From Darksidea phi (lineage: Eukaryota > Ascomycota > Dothideomycetes > Pleosporales > Lentitheciaceae): 64,000 nucleotides of DNA. The stretch's first letter is position 1; each line of letters opens with the position of its first letter. The notes under the pieces are model-generated. The model worked only from the letters and a program-made list of their open reading frames with translations, ran no database searches and was not told where the DNA came from. This document shows positions 43,615 to 56,271 of the stretch, piece by piece. The position numbers and the translations under genes were made by a program. Location: contig JASJFT010000137.1 in NCBI GenBank assembly GCA_030770425.1, forward strand, positions 56,997 through 120,996, written 5' to 3'.

Positions 43615-46403
43615 ATGCTTGCGCCTCGCGCTTCCAGCGCATTCATATGCATTCGATGTGAGCTGCAGCGGGCCTGGCCGCGGCTTCCCGCTCTTTCCCG
43701 TCGCCCCTCGTACACGAACTTCTCCACCTCAGCGCGCCGCTATGATGCCTTCGACAGAGAGGCCTTCGACGGAGAGGCTGCGCAGATCCAGACACCCAGG
43801 CCACGGCCGCACCTGAGCGAGCACCCGCTAGGCCGCCTGCGGAAGCGAAGGGGGAAGGCGGCTCTCAGGGCGACCACGGCTCGGTTAGAAGGCGGTGTCA
43901 AGACCTTGGGCGACGATGCCGAGATCCTCGTGTTGAAGGAGGTGGGAGATGGGCCTTCGGAGGAGAGCTCTACGCCCGAGATAGTCCCCGCGACACCCCA
44001 GGAAGCCATCAACATCGCCGAATCGCTCCAACAGGAAAAGCGCCCCGTTTCGCCCTCGGAGATCGTCCAGCAGCTCAACAGCCTGCGGCCCGAGACAGAT
44101 GCAAACGCAGACGCCAACGAACCGCACTATGTCAGCCAGACGACCTATGTCAAACTCTCCAGGAGGCTCTTGCGTGGCTTCACGGGCCAGCAACTCTCGC
44201 AATACTACTCCATTACCAAGGGGGTAAAGCCCAAGCAGGTTGGGCAGCAGGTCATTGCAGGCCTAAAAGAACTGCAAAGCCAGGCGAAGAGGCCTGCTGA
44301 GCGCTCGGAGTGGCATCCAGGCACGACGCAGATTGATCTACGGCTTCCAGGCCTCGACGTCCACCGGAAGTCTCAGCGAAAGGCTGTCAGCAAGCATCTC
44401 CTAGTCGACCAGATACTGAGGGACTTGTGGAAGTTAGTGCTGCTAGAGGAGATTGAGGCGCCGGGTGAGCTGGAGTTGTCGTTGAAGCCGTGGCAACTTA
44501 CCCTCTTGAGTTCTGGCTCGAACACGACGCCTCTAGACCGTATTGGAAAAAATCGCAGAGCCAAAATCGAGATATATTGGCCGCACAATGTGCTACGGAT
44601 TACTTCAGACAAGAACACCGCCGAGTATGCGGCCGATGATGTTGAACAGCTTCTTCAAAACACAGAGACGAAGCGTTTCCACTTGAAACCGTGGATCCCC
44701 TATCTAGACAAGAACTATACAACCGGCGAACTGGTTCACATAATCCCCGAAAATAGTCTGAACGCAGTTACTTCATTGACCGGTGCGACCGTGCAAGTCG
44801 CCGGTGGCCATCAAGTATGATCCCTTCATTGCAGCCTATGCGAAGTAGCTAATGTATCAAGTTTCTAATTCGAGCACTCGACAAGAGCGCCGTGGAAGAA
44901 GCCGAGCGTTGTCTGATAAGGCTGCTACCTATGAAGAAGAACTCTACGTTCACAATTGACGCCACGAGACTAGACGCCACAAAGGACCAAAGCTATATCT
45001 TTCCAGTTACCATTGAGAAGTCGCTCCTAGACTTTCAGACTCGTCATCTGACACTAGGCCGCTGGTCACTTCCTGTGGCGCGTGCACCCACTCCTACTAA
45101 TACATCAAGAGAAGACGCTCAGGCTGCTGTGCTCCGACATGCTATTAACGACCAAGAGTTGGGATACGTCCAGGCACAACTATCAGCGATGTTGAAGAAG
45201 TCGGCGAGATCTCCAATCCCACCAAAGAACAGGCAAGCCGGCGAACACGAGTGGGCTTTTGCGCCAGAAGATCGGCTCATGGCTCAATTCGGCCAAGTAC
45301 TTTTCCCTCTGGACAGTCTCCATGGAGTTCCCGAGACCATGGCAGCAGCGTCTTTCGTCCCTTCTTTGCCTGGTCTTGGAAATATACTCATAGACGAGAA
45401 CTTTGAACTAAGAAATCGACCTAGCGCTCCCACCCTCGAATACACTTTCGTCGCTGCACCCGAGCAACAGAATTTCGCAAAAGATCAAGACTTCCCTACT
45501 CTCAACGTGCAGTTTCGATACAACGAGCGCACCGGTCAACACTTTCTTGGGCGTCTTTCTCTCGGCTTCGACGAACGCATACATGATGTCCTACTCCCGC
45601 ACAAGTCGTTGGATATCCGGTTCTATAGACACACCCGACTGCGTCTACGGGCTCCAGGCACGAGCAAGATGGTGGCGAGTTTCATGCAGACCGTTCTTGC
45701 TAACATTCAGAGCGGAGAGAAGTTGACCGCCCCTAATCTAACAATCGATATCCCAAAATGGACGATCCCAGGATTTCCGCAGGCACACCTCCCTGGTACA
45801 CGAAGCGTAAAGTACCTATTCACAGGCATCCGCTTCCGGCAAAGAGCTGCGGCGAACCTCTTGGACAATCGCGTCACTATTAGCACGATGCAATCCGGCA
45901 AGCTGGGGAAAAAAGGTGTCGCGCTATCGACATTTTTCGACGCCGAAGAGCCTCTTGGTAACGGCGAGCATGAGCGAAAGGAGCAACGGGAGGATACGTT
46001 GAAGGCATTCGTAGCGGGATGTTTTGCAATCGTGGATAAAATTACGGGAGCGGCAACGAGTAACAAGTCCATATATAAGGAGGTCAAACCGCGCGATGAG
46101 TTGAGCGCGAGGAAGATCCGAAGACAAGAACTCGGCGATGTTGCGGAGAGAGTTCCGGAGCAAGGAAGTGTGCGGATGGTCGAAGGTATCACCGGGCAGG
46201 ATCTCGCAGAGCCCACTCCCGTCAGAGATGAGCAACGCTCTTTCGCCACGGTCCCCCAACTGGACGCTAAAGATATGGAAGATCCATGTTTATCCAACCT
46301 CCCTGACGAACCCTCATCAGACCAACATGATCAAACGTCCCAAGACAACCACGACGACCCTCCAGACCAGGAAGCCAATCGGTCGTTGGAAGCAGCAGCA
46401 TGA
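43615..46403 (+). CDS. SLS1: Mitochondrial SLS1 homologue
   Basis: Sls1 is a mitochondrial inner-membrane protein that couples mitochondrial transcription to translation by binding RNA polymerase partners in yeast. Two exons: 43615-44814 and 44862-46403, 913 residues. The N terminus has a presequence look, rich in Arg/Ser/Ala without acids for the first 40 residues (CELQRAWPRLPALSRRP). The family block LSRRLLRGFTGQQLSQYYSI lies at about 190, then RLPGLDVHRKSQRKAV, VDQILRDLWKLVLLEE, IYWPHNVLRITSDKNTAEYA and, across the intron, GATVQVAGGHQ-FLIRALDK. Later blocks include PTLNVQFRYN, SLDIRFYRHTRLRL and GTRSVKYLFTGIRFRQR. The intron (47 bases) has GTATGA, GCTAAT and AAG. The final 80 residues are acidic and low in complexity. 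The Met at 43615 is the first in frame. Confidence 0.9.
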
Positions 46404-46876
46404 GCACCTGCATTAGCATTTAACATGGGGTTTGGCGTAACGGGCATTGGATTCGGGCCGCCGTCAGTGGTAGCTTTTTGCATCTGTAATGAATCTTCCG
46501 TACGATTGTATTATATTGTATCATATATAAGCGTATGATTCACCCCTTTCTGCTACACCGCGGCGGGTGATCATGGTTGATTTCAGGTTTGTATGTCTTG
46601 CTAACCATGCCCTTATGCTACCGCCCTAGATACTTTAATCGGACTATGACGAGTCCTTCGATCCTTTCTCACTACTGCCGTTTCAAACGCAATGTACCAC
46701 CCTTTTGGGTACACACAAGTGGACTGCATAGTATTTCAGAGTATTGTTTTTGCAGGTGTCTCATATCCTCACTAAAGAACCATTGCTTGCTGGCAGAATT
46801 ATGCAGAAGAAGAGGTGCGATCCTATCTAAAGTGAAGATGTGCAAATGTTGTACAATAGTAATTTACAGTGATTCA
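46404..46876. other. Intergenic, convergent 3' ends
   Basis: 3' regions of SLS1 and the hydrolase. AT-rich run (TTATATTGTATCATATATAA) at about 46508-46530, possibly part of the polyadenylation region. No gene seen. Confidence 0.5.
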
Positions 46877-47839
46877 TTACATCGCCATTAGATCCTTCAA
46901 GATTTCTTCACGTCTATGGAAGAAAATCGAGTGATGAGTGTCCCCAGCGAACTCTTTAAGCTTCCCATGATCCAACTGCTTTGCCATCCACCTCGCCATA
47001 TGAACAGGTGTATCCGTATCATCTGTTCCATTCCAGATCTGTACCTTGGCTTTGATACTCTTCAAATCAAACGGCCACGGCCCGAGCACACTTTTCGAGT
47101 TAAGCACATACCCCTCTGGGCCGCCCAAGCACGCATTTCTCATTTCACTTATCATCCGCTCCGTCTCTTCGTCGTTGAAAAGTTCTTGATCCTTAATAGG
47201 CATGGATTTAATCATGCCATCGATTACGATCCTTCTCCATCGCGTCTAGTCTGGATCTCGCGCATGCCGCGCAAGCCCGTTCTCTATGACGAAGCGTAGC
47301 ATCGACCGCGGAACCCACCGATTGAAGGTGAACCCAAACCACCTATCCCAGCTAAGCCCCTTATGGCTGGACTCAGGTGGACCTACCCCCGCAAGAACGC
47401 CAGTGCCCTGCAGTAGGTTTTCGGGCAGCGCTCGCGCACACGCCAGCGCATAGGGTCCTCCTCCACTTCCTCCCAGCACACGAAAACTCGAAAGCTCGAG
47501 GTGTGATGCTAACTTGTGCACATCGTGCGGCCAGTCTAGAAGTGTGTATCCCGGTCGAAAAGTGGAAAGACCAACGCCCGGACGGTCGATGCCAATGACG
47601 CAGACGTTCAATTTTACGGCTGTATCGTGGAAGCCATCGGCTTCAAGGCGGCAACTGGGAAGGCCATGGAAGAAGAAAACAGGGTACCCCGATGGCTTGC
47701 CGCGGACGTGGTAGCCCAAGACATGGTGCCCGAGGTTGTGTTTGCAGGGGAGAATAAATGTATGAGAGCCCGCTGTGAGAAGAGTCGGGTGGGTTCTCAT
47801 ATGGAAAGAAGCCAATTGGTGTCGGCACTGAGATAGCAT
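46877..47839 (-). pseudogene. Alpha/beta hydrolase with one in-frame stop
   Basis: Alpha/beta-hydrolase-fold enzyme of the fungal peptidase/epoxide-hydrolase-like type. Frame from 47839: cap strand LGYHVRGKPSGYPVFFFHGL (oxyanion HG), IGIDRPGVGLST, the nucleophile elbow VLGGSGGGPYALACA (GxSxG), then FRVLGG context; after a TAG at 47248-47246 the same frame continues TRWRRIVIDGMIKSMPIKDQ, then the acid Asp in WNGTDDTDTPVHMA and the catalytic His in DTHHSIFFH. Only one stop separates complete halves. A 45-base GTCATA...CTAG intron ending exactly at the stop could rescue the frame by removing 15 residues, but its donor is poor. So: pseudogene, sequencing error, or short intron. An alternative Met is 13 codons in. 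Confidence 0.7.
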
Positions 47840-48537
47840 GGCAACAGCTGTTGGCTATTATTAGGAGATGTGCAATGGTACTGGTTCGAAGGCCCAAGAA
47901 CTTCGAAGCTACTTACTCCGCGGGATAAAGGGCCTAAAAAGGCTCAGAACTGGTTTCCGTGTTCCAAACCGCTGAATGGTGGAACAAAACATTATATAAC
48001 GAGCTCTGCGGTGTTGTTTAGATCGCAGCTGAAAAGCCTTGGTACCAGAATTTTATGGGCCAATGTTCCCAAACACACTGACTTCTCCTAGAAAAAAAAA
48101 GAGGCCTACCAACATGCCTAGGGTAGCGTCCGTCTCTTTATACCTTGAGCTAGACTAAAGCTGCTGCCTAAACTTTCACAACCCTGTCATAATAGTACTC
48201 GCAGGATTCAACTGGAAATTAATCTCTACATCGCACTAACGCGAATAAGCGATGGAAATAGTACGAAATTACCACTACTTCAGATTAGCATTCAATGCGT
48301 AATGCTTCGTCCTTAGCATGCAACGATGAGCGTGGTTGTCAATCTAGATGAATGTGTCTATTTGGTTTTGTTCACAGAGGTTCTTGGGCGTTAGGCCTCA
48401 TAGAGTGTTCTAGTGTGGGGTTGAGACCGTCGATGGATGTTAAATACGCAAAGACGAAGATACACCTTCGGACCTTCTGATGTCCGTTTGATTCTGTATT
48501 GCATATCTGTGACCCAATACAAGAGTAGCATTGCCAT
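47840..48537. other. Intergenic between hydrolase and AP-1 gamma
   Basis: Promoter of the hydrolase-like gene and 3' region of the adaptin gene; AT-rich from 48100 to 48420. Nothing recognised. Confidence 0.5.
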
Positions 48538-51389
48538 CTACGTCGGTTCGGACCAATCCACTTGCTCTGTAACCGGTGCGCCACCGGCAGAGTAGCTAAC
48601 CCTCAACCTTAGCCGCAACCTTGCGGGCGGCGGCTACCGTTTGATTAGTATATATGTATATCATCAAAGGACAAATGCGTGACTTACCCCATTGACCGAC
48701 GTCACCCTCATCTGCTGCGTCGCTTCTTGCCCGCCCTCTAATTCGCCCGTGCTGATAGGCTGTAGCTGCAACTTCTGACTCTTGGGCACAGCAGCCTGCA
48801 AACTCACAGCTGACAAATGAGTAAAGTTTCCCACGTTGCGGAAGCGAGCAAGGAGCTGAACGGCATTGGCGTCACGCTTAAGCTGAAACGTTATTTGCAG
48901 GTCGTTCTTGTTGTATGCAGGATGAGCTGGTGGCCCGGAAACAACAGGCGGCGTCGAATTCTGAGGAGGGGGGGATGACATCCCGCCAAGGATGTCCAGA
49001 GATGATGACGGTGGCGCAGGGCGTGACTGTACGGACGCCGTGGAACTGGACGGGCCGGAGTTGAAAAGGTCCATAATATTTGAGACTTGTGAGGGAGGAG
49101 ATGCACTTGAAGGCGGCGGTGACGATGTGGAAGCACCACCTCCGCCTAGTATATCTGCAAGTAGATCAGCATTTTGAGCCTGCGAGCCGTTCGTGGTGCC
49201 ATTGGCATCTCCAGGCACACCCGCGTCGCCCATGAGATCGAGCAGCAAGTCTTCAGTCGCTGCCTGAGCGGGCTTTTTCTTGAGGATTTTCGATTGCCGC
49301 TTTTTAGAGCCTCCAGTCGCTTCGCCCAGTACTCGCTGCTCCTCCCGAATCTCCGGTGCGGGCATTTTCTCCAAGACACCTTTTCTTATTTGATCGTATC
49401 CGAAGAGGTTGACGTATTCCACCCCACGCTGCTGGATTTCGATGTCGAGATTCGTGCCGTACCGCTGCAGTAGTCGCCTCAACCGCTCTATTTGTGCGGG
49501 TTCGTTTAGTCGTGTAGTGAGTTTCATCGAGGCGGTAATGATGTACTGGGTCACGATAAGTCCAGCGTAACTGCTGTTGAGAATGGTGTCAAATAGGTCA
49601 ACAATATCGCTCTCTTTCACCTCCTTGACGAGCTCCTCCTCTTCATACTGGCCACCCCTCAAGAGCGAATCTCCGTATTCCCCGATGACCCAGGAACCTG
49701 CAAGGATCAAGCCTTCCTGAGTGATGTCACTTTTCAGGGCGGCGTATAGCTTCTGCGCGGAATACGTCTGGAGATCGGGTGTGGTAGCAATGAGTCGGAC
49801 AAAAGATGACAATATCTGCTCTTTCACATAGCCGCCAGCCTGATGGATGTCAGAAGAACATTTGCACAAGCTCGGCGCGAAGACTCACCAACTTGAGAAC
49901 GCGCAACATGGTGTCGACGTGCCATCGCTTGTTTGGCGCGAAGCGGTCGGCGGCAATACCAATCTGTGAAGTCATTACAGGCTTGAATTCGTTGTCGGCA
50001 ACTTCAAGGAAAGCGAGCAGTTCCCTTATCAAGACACGGACGTTGCTTGCATTAATGAGGGTAAAACTGAGATCGAGCGCTCTCCGGCGAATGCTGATGT
50101 CGGGATCACGAAGACAATCGAGGATAGTGTTTCGATGCCGCTGGACGGCATTCGGTTCTATGGCAACGACCTTGATGAGCGTGTTCAGAGCAACATAGCG
50201 AATGTTGTTGTCTCTGTTAGAGAGGAACTTTCCAAGGATGTTGACACCGAGCACGCGCAGCCCCGAGTCGGCCTCGATGTCGAGAATGGTAAGCACTGCC
50301 TCGTACAAAATGGAGTTGCCGACATTCTTTGAAGATTCGGTATTGGTTGCAACCTGCTGTGGTTAGCAGCGATCTCTACCATTGCGCTACCGCACCTTAC
50401 CTGCGCCAATATGTCGTTGATCTGCTCGCTGACTGACACATCTCCTCGTGCCAACACTCGGAGCAAGTTCAGGATCTTGACCTGTAAAAACGGATCTGTG
50501 ATGCCTTGTACGTCATGCTCTGGAGCGTACCCAGACGCCGAGAGACTCTTGAGTATCTTGACCAGACTGGCGACCATTGGACGGAACATGTCCTTGATGC
50601 CATTCTCGTCATCCTCTGCCTCGTCCGCCTCACACAGACTTATTACCAGGTTTAGACCACACAGCAGGACTCCATGGTTTCTATCCTGAAGGAGCTGCTT
50701 CGCCTTTTCCAGAAAGTGTTCTTGCAGGTCAGGCACCTTGCGACATATCCGCATGGCGCAGAGAGCTGCCTTCCGGCGTACGTAAGGGTTCGCGCTTGAG
50801 ACTATCGTCTCGATTTCGGGGAAGAGGTCTCGCGCCATTTCGACAGAGGCGATATTGCCGAGTGTGCAAAGGGCCAAACCGACGATGTACTGGTTGGGAT
50901 GATTGAGGTCACTGCCTCGGGCGTTAGCAACCGCGGCACACTCTTCCAGGACGGAGAGGCATACTTCTTGAGCGAGTTCGTCACCAACGTCAAGACTTCC
51001 TGGTTCTCATCCAGCAGCAGCATGGTCCCCAGGTAGCCCAATCGCTTGTCAGCAAAGCGTGGCGAAGCCAGCAGCTTCAGACATTCGATCTGTCCGAAAT
51101 GCGTCCTCTCGCCCAAGGTGAAGAGATAGAGAAGTTTGGCGACATTGTTGCGCCTGTGACACTGTGAACATGGGTACCTGCAGCTTGGGGGGCCGCAACA
51201 CACCTCACGTTGGAGTCGTGGCTTTCCTCGCGGAAGCTTGCGCGGATGGCTGCACTCTCCTTCTGCACTACGGCGCGCTCGTCGGCAATGGTCTTTGCAG
51301 CACGCACGTTCCGAATGAACTGCTTTACTGCATCTCTCTCAGTGACATGTCCTAGGGTTCGGGCGCGGGCTTGGCTAACAGGAAGTCAT
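48538..51389 (-). CDS. APL4: AP-1 adaptor complex gamma-adaptin
   Basis: Large subunit of the clathrin adaptor AP-1, sorting cargo between trans-Golgi and endosomes. Seven exons: 51389-51380 (10 bases), 51327-51204, 51153-50965, 50911-50401, 50353-49889, 49839-48688 and 48633-48538, 848 residues, normal for gamma. The N terminus reads [20 protein letters not shown], then across introns [54 protein letters not shown], and [20 protein letters not shown]. Armadillo-like trunk to about 590; hinge rich in Ser/Pro/Gly with NLFD-type clathrin signals not obvious but DLFNSG and DLLADILGG present; C-terminal ear [19 protein letters not shown] ending [14 protein letters not shown] after the last intron (48634-48687, branch TACTAATC). 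Reading through that intron would truncate the ear. Confidence 0.94.
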
Positions 51390-53982
51390 CGTGGTGGCCT
51401 CAAGGACCCCACCGGGGATGCGTGTCGAAAGTCAGCAGGGCGGCGATGAGCAGGACTGCGATCGATTGTTCTCCGCGGGCCGGCATGCGAGAGACAAGCA
51501 ACGGCGATATGCGTGGTCTTGCGGCGTCTGATGTCGGTCGCGGATTATTCGAGGTGGCATGGGGGTTACAAGCCCGCACCACGGCCAAACGTCGGACCGC
51601 GCCTGCTTAGTCCCGCCATCAGGATGGGAATGGAAAAGTGTTCAAAGGAAAGCTCAATGCCCGCAATTACGCAAACGAATACATTGAAGGTATGTGACTA
51701 ACTGAAATCCCCAATTACACGTTTGCGCACCTCTTCTGCCGTATCCACCATAGCATGGTGCCATAACCGAATAGCCTAAACATGGTGCGGTGAACCACTT
51801 TAAGCTGGAGCATAGGTGCCGATGTGACTCGACTGATCACTCTCATTGAGAACTCATCGCTGAAAGGAGCACTTGATCGGGTTCTTCTTGACCATGATCT
51901 CATCCATCTCGCTGAAGACCTTTGTTATGCCTTCATAGTTGCATTTCGACGTTCTCCAATGCGATAATCAGAGTTCTTCTTCCTTGACTTACAAGTCCTA
52001 TATAGCTTTATGGGTGCCTATGATTGTAGTATTGCTTGTCTTCTTCTCTACCCCTATGTCTGGGTTGCTTTTATAGGTAGGTAAAAGGAACATCTCAATT
52101 GTCTTTCTACCCTTGAGATTTTGACCGTGCTCATGATGGTAGATATGGTCAGCCACTTGTTTAACGGCGTTGTCTCTCCATCTGATATTTGTGGCATGTT
52201 GTTAGTCCAGTAGGTTAAAAATAGCGAACTGTGAAGATAGTGCTGCGTAGCCGTTGTGGAAACCAGTCATACCTTCTACGTCCATGACCCACACTGGTTT
52301 GGTGGCTGCATACTTTATTAGAAGACATGTTTTGTTCGCGAACAAACGCTCGGGTTGTTAGGCTGACGTTACTAGGCAATAGCCATTTGAGTGGCTTCCA
52401 TTCCTCCATGACATACGTCATCAATATAGGAACGTTTAGTATATTCCCTAGTCTTCTCGGTGGAGTACGCAGATATTATATGGGGCTTTAGCAGGATGGT
52501 AGCTATCGGGGTAAGAGGCTACACGCAACGATGCCGTTAACGTCCTTGACTAGGGTGGTTGGTATTGTTGGTCGGGATGGGTATGGTTAGATCGAAACGG
52601 TCGTGAAAAACTCTCTCAGACGGTTTTGGGGCTTTGTCGCGCCAGTCCACAATCATGTCAGTTCGCTGCACCTCCTTCATCAGCACTCTTACTGGGATCC
52701 ATTGTGCTAGTTCTCATTGCATTCGACTTGGAACGATAGGTGGTTGCCGTCTGTCTCGAATATAGATTGCTGTGCTGGAAAAAAACATTAGTCTGACGGT
52801 AACCCGCGCGATACCTCTCCTCGGAGATGCCAGGTGTGGGCGTGCTTGCGCCATCTAAAAATACCGGAGTGATCAAGTTCACTCGTATTGTGGATTAAAA
52901 GGACGGCATCGGAGATGTTAAGTATTAGCTGTAACACGCTCGAGTTGCCACTATTTCGCAGCGATGGCACGATACTTCTTCCTTCAGAGCGGCGTTTCGT
53001 CCTGTCATATCTCCTCCCGGTTGGCATAGTCGCTATTGGTATTGTGACACAATTTGTACCGCCCAGGTACGAGTACTATTGCAGTTGCAGAGGTCTAGTG
53101 CGAAATACTTACAACTCGCCACCGCAGTAGTCATTGCGTAGTAGGGGTCAAGCGAGGCATATATATAGTGATAACGGTTACAGGAGGTACATAAATTGTC
53201 TCACTAGGGAGAGGCGAGTTTTGAGTTTATTCTCATGCAATTATGGTAAAGGTTGAAGCTTGAAGTCGGTAAAGGGACTGCAGAGGGACGTCAGTACGTA
53301 TCAACTTGAAAAAAAAAAACGCGCTACTACCTTATAATTGCGACGCAGTTTGATTGCGAGAATAATATGAGCACCTAAGCGTGTGGGAGACAGTGACTGA
53401 TTGAGTGACCGAGCAGCAACTACAGGGGAAGTCTATATATAGACATCTGGATGTGTCTCTCATATGTCCCTGTCAAAAGAAAATAGGTGTTAATAAGAGC
53501 AGAACTTCCATTGCGATACCGGTTTTGCCATAGACTTGTAATGTAGCCCTTTTTCAAGATACCGTGTATGTGATCCGCAGGATAATGCGTATACAAATAA
53601 CAGCCACGTAGTCACAATGGAGTGGTTGTATGATAAAGACATACGGCTTTCTCTACCTTCCTTCCTGCAACCACTGTGCCGAAATAGCGTGGGTTTGGGT
53701 GGGTGATGAGTTTCTTTACTCAAACTTATTAATGAGAAGTATATACGCAACGTCGCACAGCTACAACAATCTTGTCTGCGTTGACACGACAGTTGAAGGG
53801 CTGCAATCGCAGTTGGTCGTTGGGGCTTGTCTGTCTCTAGCGAGCGGGTGGCCCGTGCTCTTTGTTTATCCTTCATATGACGAACGGATCTCTCCACTCC
53901 ACTCCACGTCCCACACACAGACCAACACTAATATTAACCCCCGGACTACAAACCCATACCTTCCTTCTCGACATCTACCACC
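51390..53982. other. Gene-poor 2.6 kb stretch
   Basis: No supported gene. GC content falls relative to the flanks, and open frames are short on both strands. Fragments on the minus strand around 51715-51900 and 52215-52425 look faintly protein-like in shifting frames, which would fit a decayed coding or transposon sequence, but no family motif is present. Confidence 0.45.
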
Positions 53983-56271
53983 ATGGCGAGGCGTTCCGCC
54001 AGACTCCAGAAGGTACGTCGTGCTTCCATGCCTTGCTGTCCTCGCCGGATTGTTTACATGCTAACTCACCGCCTCTAGCGTTCGCCCGCTCCCGCCGAGT
54101 GCACTGCCAGCTCCGGCGACGGATGGGAGACGGCTCAATCGCAATCCCCTCCCGAAGAAGAGCGGCCCCCATCAGTTGTAGAGCGTGCAGAGCCCGCGAT
54201 TAAGACGCCGCGCAAGCTTGTTGTAGGGCAGCCAGCGAGCGCCGTAGAGGTGACCAAGAGCTCGCAGCTTCCGCAGCCCTCGATCGCTACGCCTGCCCGC
54301 ACGCCTAAGAACCGTACTTTGATTGTACCGGCTGAGCAAGAAATGCATCCGGCTCAGCATCATGCAAGCACCGCAAAGCCTCGAGAGGAGGCGCGCTGGC
54401 TTGGCTTCCAGACCATGGATCCGCACACAGCGCCGCCAAAGGCTACAGGTTTCGCTGCTGGCCAAGCCACCCCATCGAAAGCCCCGACCCCGATGACCCC
54501 AGGAAAGGTAAAGGGCAGCATTGCGTCGTTGGGGTTTCCCTTCCAGGGCTTCAACTTCCGGGCCAAGTCGCCTGTAGCTGGCTTGAGTCCGACCTCTAGC
54601 AGCATACTGAAGGGCTTGAAAGAAGACTCTGTAGCTGGTGGCCGTGCTCTTTTCAAGGCGGACGAGTTTACCGCTCCCGAAGACATGGGGGCGAAGCGCA
54701 AGACAGCCGTACCGACAGGCAAGATGTCGCGTTTTAGCGATGCGCATATGGTAAGCGACTTGACCTACACCCGCACTTATGCTGAACTACAATACTAAGT
54801 ATCCTTGTAGAAAGAGTTCAAGAAGATGGACTCCATTGCCAATCACCCCTCTGCCTTCCGCGCCGACCCGAGCCGGTTCAGGCCCGTCATCGCTCCCATG
54901 AAGAAGACCCCGTCGAAACCTGAGCTCCTTGTGGCGGAGGCAAGCGCAAAGACTTCGAACAAATTGAAGCGTACGCAGTCCAAGATGGATGTCACGGAGC
55001 CAACCCCAAAGGCACCGGCGTATAGTTTAAAGCGAACCCAATCGAAGATGGGTGTGAACGAGCCGACCTCGACACTATCCCCAACACCACTGAAGCGTAC
55101 ACAGTCGAAGATGGACGAAACGACATCTAGCATTCCTCGTGCGAACTCGACCGTGCGATTAGTGCCTCCGGCCCACGATGGACGTCCGCCGACGCAGGAC
55201 GGCAACCCGTTTGCGAAACGAGTCAAACGCACCGAGAGTGATGACGCCGCAACTACCCGCCCACTTTCCCACGACGGCAAGTCCGAAGCTGAAAAGGCGG
55301 CCGTTAGCAAAGCTGCTATTACGACGCGAAAGATCACGTCTCAGACTGCCCTCCCACGTCTGGCATCTCGCTTCATGACGCCGACGAAGGCTGCCATTGC
55401 CCGATCGCAGAGCGTGAAGGCTCTCAAGTCGGAATCTATGATCCCTTCTCTCGCCAAGTCCCCTTCCACTCACAACCTATTCTCTCCCACCAATGTCGGT
55501 CACGCGGTAAAGGATACCGTTCGTGAAGGTATTCGAAAGACAAGTGACTCTCTCCAACGAGTTAGGTCGATCCTTCGCACCCCGAGTCGCAAGTTCTCGG
55601 CCGATCCCATGAAGGTCGCAGCGGGCACACACATGTCCCCTCCTCCTGGCCTTGACCTTCAAAACGCACCTCCTGTAGCACCGCAGACAGCCCCTATCAA
55701 GAAGCACGTCAACTTCACCAGCAGCACGTTGGAGCGCGCCAACGAAGACGAGCTAGGCAAGTCCCCATCCCCAATGAAGTTCCGTGCTGGCTCCGAAGTC
55801 CCGTCAGGCGCAGTCATCTATCCAACGCTTCGCAACACCGGCAATGTCGAGTATCCTGCCATTACCGAAGAGGGCGAAAAGAAGGCGGAAGCCTCCCCAT
55901 CACGACGCCTTACTTTTGGTGGCGCAACCGCGAACACGCCGGGTGACTTTTCGTTCACGTCTAACAAACCCATCGACTTTGGTCCTGCCTCGACTGGCAC
56001 CATTCGCATGGTGCGGAAGAGTAATGCCTCTTCTCTTGTTGAGAACAAGAAGCGCAAGCTCGGTACGTTGGAAGAGACGTCAGACAAAGAAAATAGCGTG
56101 CCTACAGAGCGGGACGAGGGACGTTCAGCCAAGAAGGTGAAGCCGACTCCAACTGAGGCCCCAAAGACTCCGTCGAAGCTGCCCCGTCTAGGTCGCACGC
56201 CCAAGCGCGGTAGCGCCATCAGCATGTCCAGACTTGCTTTCTTGGCGACTCCGAAGCGGGGAAAAGCTTAA
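53983..56271 (+). CDS. Basic low-complexity protein with KRTQSKM repeats
   Basis: Protein of 720 residues that I do not recognise by function. Three exons: 53983-54012, 54079-54750 and 54811-56271, with introns GTACGT...CTAG (branch CTAACTC) and GTAAGC...GTAG. It is rich in Lys, Pro, Ser and Thr and predicted disordered. Features: SIASLGFPFQGFNFRAKSPV; KEFKKMDSIANHPSAFRADP, which looks like a conserved short block; three copies of LKRTQSKM spaced about 24 residues; many S/T-P sites (TPTK, SPSP, TPKR, TPSK), typical of cyclin-dependent-kinase targets; and a second ordered-looking block KKHVNFTSSTLERA plus GAVIYPTLRN. It ends LGRTPKRGSAISMSRLAFLA and TPKRGKA. Composition suggests a nuclear, chromatin- or microtubule-associated protein regulated by phosphorylation; this is inference only. 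Confidence 0.82.
54964..55119 (+). repeat. Three-copy KRTQSKM coding repeat
   Basis: Three tandem copies of an octapeptide LKRTQSKM (third residue onwards KRTQSKM), followed by D or G, separated by Pro/Thr-rich linkers of 13-17 residues. Codons differ between copies, so the repeat is conserved at protein level. Confidence 0.8.
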
